A stretch of DNA of 64,000 bases from Pelecanus crispus. Its lineage: Eukaryota; Chordata; Aves; Pelecaniformes; Pelecanidae. Both the position numbers and the translations under genes were made by a program. Location: assembly GCF_030463565.1 (NCBI RefSeq), contig NC_134644.1:131065388-131129387 (forward strand), read 5' to 3'. How positions within the stretch are numbered: position 1 is the stretch's first letter; every line of letters begins with the position of its first letter. The notes below the pieces were generated by a model that was given only the letters and a program-made list of their open reading frames with translations, was not told the origin of the DNA and ran no database searches. Shown here piece by piece: positions 32,501 to 42,600 of this stretch.

Positions 32501-35500
32501 GGCATCTCTGAAAGAAAGATTAGTAAGAGATTCTGCAAGGAAGCCCCAGGCCTTTCCGCTCACTTCCGCAGGGGTGTCTCCATGACAGGGATAACCTGAC
32601 CTCTCTAATTCAGTATTTGTTCAGTTCTATTGATAACTTAGTACACTGGGGTAGGTATCACCTGAAGTTTTCCCATTTCCCAAATATGTTCATACCTTCT
32701 CCCTGCCGTCATTCTTATCAAATCAGCTCCTCTTCCTCCCATCATCATTCAAAGGTCTTTTTAAGATGCTGGAGAAATACTCCTGGTCACCACCTCAAAC
32801 TAGTCTGCAATCAGTCAAATACAGTTTCCTCTTCATGCCAGCATCTATCAGCCTAGAACATTCTCATTTCTGATACTGTTCTTTTTAACCTCATACTCTT
32901 TAGCAGTCTCTCATTGCCTGCTCTTTATTCTTTTGTTCTTATTGTTCAAAGGAATTATAGTGCATTTTAGCTCTGATGTCTTTTCATGTTCTCTGCCACA
33001 TCCTGTGAGTGAGTTATATTTTCTCCCATCAACCTTTTAACATGGCTGCATAATCCCCCCAATTCCTCCAGATTTTCTAAGGGCCAAAATCTGATCAAAA
33101 GTCAATGGCAGAGGTCACAGTGGCTTCCTTGGGAATCCTGTCAAGCTGGAATATTATTGTGCAGCCACACTGTGCAAACAGGCTTTCAGAAACACTTTGA
33201 ACTACTCTGAAACCTCGAGCTGTTCAGGAACGTTGGTTCCAAATTGCCCCATTAATCTTCCTTTCTGAATCAGCTCTGGAACATAACTATAAACTACTTT
33301 CTATACCTAAAAACTGCAGTTTTGTCAGTTTAGGATTCTTCTTTAATTTAACTATATTTATTAATTACCAAGCACCTGTCTGGTAAGGATCCTGCGTAAT
33401 AATTAGATTATGTGTAACCTAGAATATCGGGAATATTCCTGCAGGTCATGGTTGGATAGGTACTTCTTGAGTGACATCGTTACTATGAAGATGGTTTTCC
33501 TTTGCTAATCACGAAAAGAGGAACATATTCGTGCCTCCAGTTTTAGTTCATTTAATTTCCATTATGGGTAGAGAAGAGGACGTCTAATAGCACAAGGGCG
33601 AATAGTGCTTTGGCACTAAGCCTCAACTGTTGAGGTTCCCATTCAAACTGTAGGTGCACAGTGACACCTTCTGGAAGCTTGTAATGAGAGTTACTGAGCA
33701 GCTTCCTTGCATCATCTGGAAACTCACAATTTTTGTATATAGAAGCTAATCTTTTTCTGGTCAACATTTTGCCCAGACCTTTGGGACAGGTTCTCTGATG
33801 TTATCGGGACATACCCTAACAGAACATTGTCATGATGGGAGAAGTTTTTTTTTTTTAAATCAACCCAAACGTGTAGGGTTTTTTAAAGACTCCAAATAAT
33901 TCAAAGGTTTAGGGGAAAAAAAAAAAGGATAGAATTAGAGATGTATGTTAACCTTGTGATTTTAAAAAAAAAAAAATGTAGTTGGCATTATAGTTTTAAC
34001 TATTTATAAAGACATAATCTCACCTTATGACCCTCTCACCAGGTCAGACAGAATATACTGAGGCTTCAATTTGCCAAACATGGAGAATGAAGTGAATGAC
34101 ATAGTTTCTTAATGCAGTTGTACTTCAGCAAAGATTTCATTTTTTTGTATGTGTCATATTGCAATTTCTAATTAGACCTTCTTTGCCCAAGCTGCCGGCT
34201 TCCTGGGCAGTCTGTCACTCTGCCAGAGACTCTGAGTCACCAAGGATTTTAAGCACGAGTTGTTCCACAGAACTTCGTCCGAGAGCTCATGAACCCCACA
34301 GTGCCTGCATGCATCAGCTGGACTGGGGCCAGAATGGGGAGCAGAGCCGTCGCTGGGCTGACTCCGACACTCTAAAACCCGGCATTCAGTCCTATTACTG
34401 GAAGACATCTCCTTATTTGCAATAATTAATTCCATCTCAAAGATTATTTCTCTTTAAGCTTCCTCTTCCTTAGAAGTAACAAAGATGGGATATGTAGGCG
34501 TGGAAAAGAAACAGGGTTGTGAGTGAAGACAGCAGAGTAGAGACTGACTGATACAAATAGTGAGGCTGAGAGTTTTGGCAGAACATACATCTGGGATTGA
34601 CCAACCCAGAGAAAGTACCTCACCCTAGAAAATAACCTTGCGGTGCTGAAATAATTAGCAAAGTACTAAGCAGAGCCATCAATAGCAAACAATTCTGGCT
34701 GCACTGAGATCTAAGCCAAGCCTAAGCATTACAGTAACTTTTCAAGCATTAGTCCTAACATAATGCAATTACAGGTTTTAGCATGGGACCTTGAGGAAAC
34801 CTAGTCCTCCAGCAAAAGACTAAGAGAAACCTTATGCACTATATGTGTCCTACGGAACGGTTACATTTTGACAGTGTGAATGACATGGCATTGGGAGGAA
34901 CCTCCCATGAGACTTTCACACTTGAGCTTACACAAAGTAAATTCTACTGGAGAATTAACACATTGCTATTAATGTTTATGAAAAATGAAAAACTAACAGG
35001 CTTCTCCACAAGTGGGATAAGTTAATGCTCTGTGGACTACTCCGTGCAGCTCTATGGTTAGTTTTACATGTTTGAAGATTCCGGTTTATTCTGCCTCCGA
35101 TCAACATTGAACCTACATCTTCTATTTGAAATCAATTAATAATAGATCCATTAAGAAAAGTTACTTACACATGTATTTAACTAATGTTGGAAGAATACAA
35201 ATATTTAACAGTTCAAGAAAGCTGTTTCCCATAATATCACCAGCATTATGTTCACTTCAAAATGTGGTAACTTAAAATGCCTCTTTCAAATACATATTTT
35301 TTTTTACATTTTAAGTTTTTATTAAGAAATAAGATAAAGCAAATACTATAATACTGCTGATATATTTTAAAAAACAAACAAACAAACAAAAAAACCCAAC
35401 CCCAAAACTAAGTTCAGCTAAAGTCCCTGGAAACTCATTTGACTTCTGAAAATATCTCCTCTCCCAGAAAAGCCTATCAGTCTTCAAAGTGATTTGTAAC

Positions 35501-38125
35501 AAAGGCACTTTCATGGCAATGAAAACAGTTAAAAATGGCTTCTTACTTTCTCTTTGAATTGCTCCCTAATTCACTATGAATCTGAGCCATTCAGTGCTCT
35601 AGAAACTCTCCATTTAACAATTGAAGTGAGCAGGAAACACTAAAATAGACTAGTACTCAGAAGCCACCGTACAAATGTGTATGACCTCTCCTTGGGCAAG
35701 GAGCAAAAGTTCAGGTGTGAGGCCCAGCAATCTGTCCTGACACCTTAAAGCCAAGCAAGCCCCCAAAAAGCTGATATATGCATTATGTTACCCACTGAAG
35801 TGTGACTGCAAGAATGTTGGAATACAATGTTATTAAAATACAGATACATGTTCTAGATTGCCTTTCTTGTAACCTGTTCTTAACATTTTCAATGAGAACA
35901 AATAAAAAAAATTACCATACAAGTTTGTAATAATAATAATAAGAAGAATATCAGGTTCCTTCATTCCCACAAAGACAAAATGAGGAAAATATATTAACTA
36001 GGCAGATCTGCAGAAAGAGAGAGGCTGGAGTCTAAGAAATATACAAAGGGACAACATTAAATATCAAGGGCACCCTCAGGTAAAGATACTCCTTTCTGAT
36101 GTAGAATAAAAGAAAACTACTGCATGCTGGATAGACTTCCCTCCTAAAAGTTTATCAATAGCTTATGGAGACTTAATGCAAAATGTTCAGGAAAGTCTAG
36201 TAAAGAGATTTTTTTTTTTTTTCCCCCAATGCCTTATATAGTAGTAGCTAATATCAGTATTGAAATTGAGTCATGATTTAATATTTAGCTTGTATGTTAC
36301 AAACAGAGGTGCCACTGTATGGGATTAAAGCTAATTTTATTAAATACACAGTTCATATGTAAACACTCCATTTTCCATAATGTATTTTTTGGAACAGAAC
36401 TGAAACTCAGGCCCAATGCAGCCTAAATACAGCCTAACTAGATTGTCAAGATGTTCACATTTTGCTTTCTCTCTGTCGTAGTGAAGTTGAATTAACCTGT
36501 ACAAAGTGAGGCAGCAGTGGGGACTAAGAGTACGGTCATAGACATGCACGTGCAGAGCAAGCTACTCTGATGACTGGGGAATTTTCTTTCACACATGAGA
36601 AATGCATGCTCAAATTCCTTTTAGGCAGAGGAAAGGGTTCAGTCTCTGTCTCTCAGCTCTTAGAGTCCCTCAACTTCAAACCCCATTTCAACAAAATCCA
36701 AGCGCTTGTTTATGCAGTTCTGTCTTACGCAGCTGGACATCAGCCTGCATCCATTAGTCAAGGAGAAAGGAGAAGAAGATGCCTATTTCATCAATTTTGA
36801 GAGGACTTTAGGCCTCCAAGACACTCAGCTGTTTCAGGATTTAGGTGGTTGTGTACATATGCAATGATGCAGATGTACCTGCCTACAGAGCTAGGTAGAG
36901 TTGTCTACAAACACCAAGCGCTGGAAGACGGTCAGCTTAGGTGGCTTTGTTTATCTAACACCATTCATGCTAGGGAGCATGAGTACCATCTTTTCATACG
37001 ATACTATGCACTATCACTATGCATCATTAATGTTGAAAAAACTAGCCATTTTAATAAGGTGTTAATTGATCATGACTCTCCTGAGAGAAATACAAAGGAT
37101 AGAGCAAGACCGTACCTTCCAAAGGGGTTACACTGTGCCAGCATTTTAAGCCTGCACTTGTTCAAGCATTCCTGCTAAGATTTAGAAAGCCACCTGGGAC
37201 CGTAGTCTAGAGAGGGCTTAGGGGAGTCACATCCACTCACTGGCCTGAGAAATGACTGCCCTTCCTGGCAGTGACTAGGAGCTGGATTCAAAAGCCCGTG
37301 GTGTTAGCAGGTGTTTTGATCTTGGTCTCAGGACACATGAAGAACCACCTTGGTGCCCTTACTGAGTCTTTCTTCCCTCTTCTCTGCCAAGGAGTGAGGC
37401 AGTATCATTTAATCCTAATTGTCAAGCCTGTAATACCTCCATCGGTCCTGTCTGGGCCTTGACAATTGTAATTCAGCACAGAAGTGTATTTAACACCCCA
37501 GTTGTGTGCTTTGTGCCTCGACCAAAAGGGCAGAGATTTGCAGAAGGGCTCCTTGCCAGCGGGCAGGAAAAATGCTAAGGGGAGGGCCAGGGGGGGAATC
37601 AACCTTTCTATTTTTTACACTCTCCTGGGAACATTGTCCAGCTTCCACGCTAGTTCACCTCTCTGAACAGACCTAGGGGAACTCTCTGCTGCTAAGCAAC
37701 AGCAAGCTCTCCTTATGTGCAGGAATGGCAGCTTTCCCTGCAGGTCTCAGCTCTAACGAGCACCGTCCCCCGGCACCACCGGCACCACAAGCCGTGTTCT
37801 CCCATTGCCATAGCAGTGGCTTTGGCCTTCAAGGGCGGCGCCGCGACCATGGGAAGGGCTTTCTTCACACTGTGCAGACTTCAGTTCCTCTCTGTCTCTT
37901 TGATGTCAAGAGATTGGTTGTAGGCCAGAAATGGGGTTTTGGGAAGGGCTGAGCCTTGATGAAAAAAAAACGGAACCCAGAACAGGAACAGGCAGTAATC
38001 ACCGCTAGAGAAAAGAGAGGCAGAGCCCGAATGGCAGTGATTTCTGTCTATTCCTATTCCGGGCTCCTGCTCTAGTAGGGTGGCTTCCTCTCTCCAGGAC
38101 CATGACACTCAGCAGGGAAGGGTAA
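29513..38125. other. Intergenic, no gene recognised
   Basis: About 8.6 kb of mostly AT-rich DNA. It holds an A-run at 29817-29835 and several short poly-T or poly-A tracts (32280, 33846, 33968, 36210). Composition becomes GC-richer after about 37.2 kb as the RGS20 CpG island is approached. I found no exon, RNA gene or intact transposon. Confidence 0.55.
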
Positions 38126-38184
38126 GACGATGATCTCTCAAGGTCCCTTCCAACCCAAAGCATTCTATGATTCTGTGATTCTAT
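38126..38184 (+). repeat. CR1 LINE 3' tip
   Basis: Only the last 60 bases of a CR1: GATGATCTCTCAAGGTCCCTTCCAACCCAAAGC, then ATTCTATGATTCTGTGATTCTATG. It abuts the upstream edge of the RGS20 CpG island. Confidence 0.9.
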
Positions 38185-38231
38185 GCTGCTGCCCTGCCGC
38201 TTGCGGAGCGGAGCGGGCTGTGCCGAGCGGC

Positions 38232-38252
38232 TTCAGCACCCTGGACAGCGCC
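38232..38252 (+). promoter_or_regulatory. RE1/NRSE, REST-binding site
   Basis: The 21 bases TTCAGCACC-CT-GGACAGCGCC fit the canonical RE1 consensus at every constrained position, with both half-sites and the two-base centre. REST represses neuronal genes in non-neuronal cells. RGS20 expression is largely neural and retinal, so the site at the 5' edge of its CpG island, 2.1 kb upstream of the first-exon ATG, makes sense. Confidence 0.9.
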
Positions 38253-39043
38253 GGGCCCGGGGGGGGCTGCGCCCCGCTCCGCGCCGAGGGGGCCCGCCCG
38301 CCGCCGCAGCTCCCCCCGACAGCTGTGGTTGGCTTTTTGGGTGCGTTTTTTTTCTTTGGGTGGGGGAACCAACCTCGTCCCCGTGCTCCCCTGGCACTAC
38401 GTCCAGCCCTGAGCCCCACGGGGCACCGGCTCGGTAGAAGTCTCCTCCACTCCGCACCTAAAGGGCCGGCTTAGAAAAGTTAAAAACGCCGAGCGTGCCT
38501 GCGGGGGAGGTGTGTGGGGGGGGTGTGAGGGGGCAGCCCCGAGCACCCAGGGACAGACCGGTGCGGGTTCAAATCTGCCACCCCCGCATTAGCACCGCGG
38601 TGGAGGGGCTCCCCTCGGGGTGGGCTGTGCAGGGCGCCCGCCTGCCCACCCGGCAACGCTTATTTTGTGTTTTTTTCTCTCTCTCTCCCCCCCCGCCCCG
38701 TCCCCCCGCTCCCACACCTCCCCCGCACGCCGCAGCCTCCGAGGCCTGCCGGGCCCCTCGCCCCGCTGTCAGCGCTGCTCGCCAGCCCCTTCCTGCGGCC
38801 GCAGCTCCCCGCCCGCCGGCCCTGCCCGCGCTTCGTCTCGGCGCCCCGTCGAGACGCCCCGGGGCCCGGCTTCGGCCCCGCGGGCTCGGCGGTGCTGCTG
38901 GCCGGGAGCGGGGCGGCCGCCCGCTGCCCGCTCGCCGCCTTGCTGCGGGGCCGCTGGGCCGAGCCGCCGCCGCCGGCCCCCGCCCCGGCCCCGCCACCGC
39001 CGCCGCCGCCGCCGCCCAGCCGCCTCCCCCCGGAGCGCCGGAG

Positions 39044-39080
39044 ATGCCCGGCGTGCCACGGAGCCGAGCCGCCCGGCGCT
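39044..39080 (+). other. RGS20: Candidate alternative first exon end with donor
   Basis: A good donor GCT|GTGAGTACC follows 39080. An ATG at 39044 in acceptable context opens a 12-codon frame to the donor, but this frame is one base out of register with the RGS20 MGSERM frame, so a transcript from here would use the inner RGS20 start and the ATG would be an upstream ORF. Inferred only from the donor and the CpG island. Confidence 0.35.
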
Positions 39081-40319
39081 GTGAGTACCGCTCGTGGGGC
39101 CGCGGCCGCCCCTTCCTCCTCCTTCTCCTCCTCCTCCTCCTCCTCCTCCTCCTCCCCGCAGCGGGGAAGCCGCCGTCCGCCCACGTGCCCCCGGCCGGCA
39201 CCGGCGGGGGAGCCTCGGGGGCTCGGGGTGAGCTCCCCCGGCTGAGAGCCCCGGGCTCCGCAGGCACAGCCCGCCGCTCCCCGCCGCTCCCCGGGGCTCC
39301 AGCCAGGCGCTGCCGCTGCGCGGGCGGGAAGGGAGCAGCCCCGACGGCGGGGCTGCCCGCCCCGGGTCTCCCGGTAGCCAGCAGCCCGGCTGCGGGAACC
39401 GAAGAACGCGCAGGGCGTTCACGCACCGGATCCGTCTCGGTTTCACGGCGAGACCGTGTCGCTCTGCCGGGGGACGGCGGGGACACAAAGCCAGCCGCAG
39501 CCGTCCCCTTAACCCTTGTCCCGCCGACGGGCAGACGGCGTTTGGGATTGCTCGGGGGACCGCGGTGGCGGGAGGTTATCGCTGAGATAGTCCCCAAAAC
39601 GTGGCGGTGGCGGTGCGGGCGCTGCTGAGAGGGCCGCCCCGGCGGAGCGGGGTGCCCGCCGTCCTGCCCGGGGCCGGGCACACGCCTTCCCCGGGGCCAC
39701 CGCGCCCCGCTGAATCGGGAGAACGGGACCGAGAGAGCCCGGCGGCGGTGAGCTGTGCGCCTCTGGAAGACGGGAGGCGGCCGGGGGGGAGGGAGGGAGG
39801 GAAGATGCATCCCTGCAGTTACTTAAAATGCGAGCGTGCTCCAATCCCGGGTTTCCAAGCACGGCTCTCACTGAAGGCATCGATGAACATGAAAGCACCG
39901 GCGCCGAGCCCCGCGGCGGCCCCGCCGCCTCTTCAAGCCCTTCCCACCCCCTCCCCTGCGCGCACACACGCTCCCTCGCACACGCACACGCTCACGCCGC
40001 TTCCTCCGGCGTTTCTCCCCCCGGCGCCGGCCCCATGGCTCCCGCCGCGCCCTCCCCAGCCCCCCGCCGCCGTGCCGCCGCTGCGGCGGCTGCTCCCCTT
40101 GCAAACCGCCCCTGAGCCGCAGCGGCTCCCCCCCCTCCCCCGGTGCTCGCCTCGCCGGGGGCGGCCCGGCGGGCAGCCCGCCCCGTCGTGCCGGGGCCGG
40201 GGCGGGGAGCGCGGGTTGCCGGCCTCGCCCCCCCCCCCCCCCTCCCCGGCTGCGGCCACGGCGAGCGAAGCCCACCCGCGTCCGCGGCCGGCACCGTGAG
40301 ACGAGCCCGCCGGGGCCGG

Positions 40320-40329
40320 GCGCATGCGC
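40320..40329. promoter_or_regulatory. NRF-1 palindrome GCGCATGCGC
   Basis: A perfect copy of the NRF-1 recognition palindrome, common near start sites of CpG-island promoters. It contains the ATG proposed as the start of RGS20 exon 1. Confidence 0.7.
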
Positions 40330-40422
40330 GGGGCTGCCGAGCCGCCGTCCCCGGGCGCCCGGCCCGCCGCTACCGGAGGGGGAGCGGGCGAGGACTCCCG
40401 GCGGGGCCCCGCCGCCGACACC
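40324..40422 (+). CDS. RGS20: RGS20 exon 1 (alternative N-terminus, 33 codons)
   Basis: An open frame from ATG to the strong donor ACC|GTAAGT at 40422/40423. It contributes exactly 33 codons and ends in phase 0, matching the acceptor phase of the next RGS20 exon at 52740 (CCC ATG GGA). The peptide starts Met-Arg and is rich in Ala, Gly and Pro. I recall that mammalian RGS20 has an isoform with a comparable short Met-Arg, Gly/Ala-rich N-terminus before the shared MGSERM segment. The start context is weak (C at -3 and +4), so many transcripts may start at the inner Met at 52743 instead. Joined with the four later exons it gives 252 residues without interruption. Confidence 0.7.
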
Positions 40423-40525
40423 GTAAGTACCGCTCGGTCCCGCCTGGCGCCCCCCGGGCACCGCGGCCCCGCGCCCCGGGCAGCCGCGACCCCCGCGCCG
40501 CAGCCGGGGCCGCCCCGGGCGCAGC

Positions 40526-40553
40526 GGGACGGGACGGGACGGGACGGGACGGG
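40526..40553 (+). repeat. (GGGAC)n repeat, G-quadruplex motif
   Basis: Six GGG runs separated by two-base AC loops. This satisfies the usual G-quadruplex pattern with very short loops. It lies about 100 bases downstream of the exon 1 donor on the coding strand. Confidence 0.85.
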
Positions 40554-42322
40554 CGGCGGTGCCAGCGGGGGCCCCCGCGGCGGGCGAGGAGCCGCCTCCG
40601 CCCTCCCCGGGAGGACCCGGCGGGACCCGGCGCCACAGGCGCTTCCCCCGCGTCTCCCGGAAGGTCGGGAGGCGGCAGCCGGCAGCGCCCGGCGCGGGGG
40701 CTCGCACCGCCCCGTCCCTCCCCACGGGCTCCCGGCGCCGCTCCCGCCGCGGCCCCCGCGCAGGGCCCGGCCTGCACCGGGACGGCCCCGGGGGGCGAGG
40801 GCACGACCCCTCCCCTCCCCGCGGGCCCGGCCCCGGGGCGCGATCGCGCCCCGCTCCGCGCCGCCTCCCTCGCCCCAGCGCGGGTGGCGCCTGGGCTGGG
40901 CTCCCGCCGCGCTCCCACGGGCCCTTCCTCCGCTTTTCGCGAGTGAGGATGAAGATGAGGTGGCACCCATCACCCCCCGCCCCTGGGCCAAGGGAGTCCC
41001 GCGGCACGGCCGCGCTCGGGGCCCTCGGCTCCCCTGCAAAGTCAGAGGGGAGCAGCAAGAAGCGAGCGCTTCCATAGAGCGGGTTCCAGCGTCAGCCGGC
41101 CGCAGCGTGCCTCCTGGGGTGAGAGAAAGAGCTCTTCCCGAGCTCTGTCATTAGTTAACGTCAGTAGGTAAGAAAAAGCAGGTAATAAAAATTGGACGCA
41201 ACTGCCAAAAGTGAAAGACTATCCTTGTAACACGCCAGTGAGAATTACAGTCATTTAATACCAATGTAATTCACCTGATGCAACCGTTCCATTATTTCAT
41301 TTTTGCTATCGAAAAACCTAAGATCAAAACTTTTCCTGTAGTGCGGTCGGTATGACGTATCGGTGAGGAGTCTCCTTGTACCTCTGTGCCCATGGCACAC
41401 ACAGAACATCAGCTCCGGCGCTCCGGGGAGCTAGGTACTGTGGTGCCGGTTACGCTATTGCTGTACTACAGGACCAAAAAACAGTAACTACTAGCTCAAC
41501 TAAAAGAAGCACCGAAATTGCTATCAGCTAGGGGAGTCCTAGTTGCGGTCAGGTTAAAATTAGGAGCGTCGTGTTAAAACTAGGAGCATCTTTCTAAACT
41601 AAGAGCATGCTCAAGCCAACTGAACGTAAAACTAGCACTTTTATAAAGTGCTCTAAGATGAGAGAACAGTTGTTTTATTTCCCCTTTAATTTCTTGTCTG
41701 TCCCCCCTCCCCAATCAATATTTATTTTGATATCTTTTCTCTGGGTCGCAAATTGTTCATCACAGAAGCATCACCTCAGCAGTTTCACACCTCTTTATCC
41801 CTTGGAAAGAGCAGTACCCGTTTTTCAGAGTAGTGATTTTTGAGGGCTCAGCTTAAAGTACCAGAACAGAGCTGTCAGAGTATAAGGTTTGTCAGGTCAC
41901 AAGGTGATGAACTTGAGGCACAGGCAACTACCAGTGCTCACTTATAAAAATTCATCCCCTCTTTCCTTCACTAAAAGTTATCCCAAGGAGGCAGCAGGTC
42001 TTGGGAATACCACGGAGATCTCCTAGCACTCAGAAGCAACAGAGTGGTCTTGGCTAGAGCTTCACGACTCTTTAACTTTCTGTTTATAGGCACGTTTCAG
42101 TATTTGTCATAGCCAGGTGAAGCAAAGAAGTCCAGAGAGCATCATGACCGAAATGACAGTGCGCTAAGTCAAATTCTGACCTTATTTCAGTTTTTAAATT
42201 GATTTTGGTAATCCTCCTCTTGGCTGACGCTGCTCCATTCGGCACTACAGCCGAGCGAGCTGGCAAGGCAAGAGGGCAGCTACCGCAGTGCCCACCCTGC
42301 CAGAGCAGCCAGATGCCAGCGT

Positions 42323-42600
42323 AGTACAATCCGAAGTGAATCGCGACAATCGGAATCAATAGGAAACGGTATGTGAATCACTATTTAATGCACTCCAGGG
42401 TGAGTCATCCCGATTCAAACCAGCTTTCAGACCAGTACAATGTCAGTCAGCTCCTCGCACAGTTCGATATGAGTCAGATCTCAGCACCGAGTACAATGTG
42501 AAATGAGTCACCCACTAATACAGCGCCATGTGACTCCAATACCCAGTGCGAGTTATCGGAGCTTCTGTGTGATATGAGTCACTTCATAGTACAGTAAAAT
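42323..42600 (+). repeat. Degenerate minisatellite with repeated AP-1 (TGAGTCA) sites
   Basis: Four perfect TGAGTCA heptamers lie at 42401, 42470, 42504 and 42575, at spacings of 69, 34 and 71 bases. Related degraded forms occur at 42337 and 42374 (TGAATC), 42443 and 42531. Copies of AGTACAAT precede many of them (42323, 42434, 42490, 42588). This is best explained as an old tandem repeat with a unit near 30-36 bases. Confidence 0.7.

Larger units (their letters stand above)
38185..41060. promoter_or_regulatory. RGS20: Large CpG island, promoter region of RGS20
   Basis: About 2.9 kb of very GC-rich, CpG-dense sequence upstream of and around the RGS20 first exon. It holds a perfect RE1 site (38232), CCG and CTC triplet repeats (38994-39015, 39111-39155), two strong plus-strand donors (39081 and 40423), an NRF-1 palindrome (40320) and a G-quadruplex repeat (40526). 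The many long ORFs on both strands here follow from the lack of A/T and are not evidence of genes. Confidence 0.85.

Noticed and set aside
33552..33767. 71-codon minus-strand ORF with protein-like composition
   Set aside because: Too short, with no motif and no flanking splice signals that I could support.
38667..39080. A 138-codon frame ending in phase 0 at the 39080 donor, as a long RGS20 N-terminus
   Set aside because: The phase fits, but the frame opens with GTG and I find no ATG in it. Its proline/alanine runs look compositional.
38495..41154. Very long ORFs on both strands of the CpG island (up to 413 codons)
   Set aside because: They are Arg/Pro/Ala/Gly-rich, overlap one another in all frames and follow from the near absence of A/T stops. 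Only the short frame at 40324-40422 is supported by start, donor and phase.
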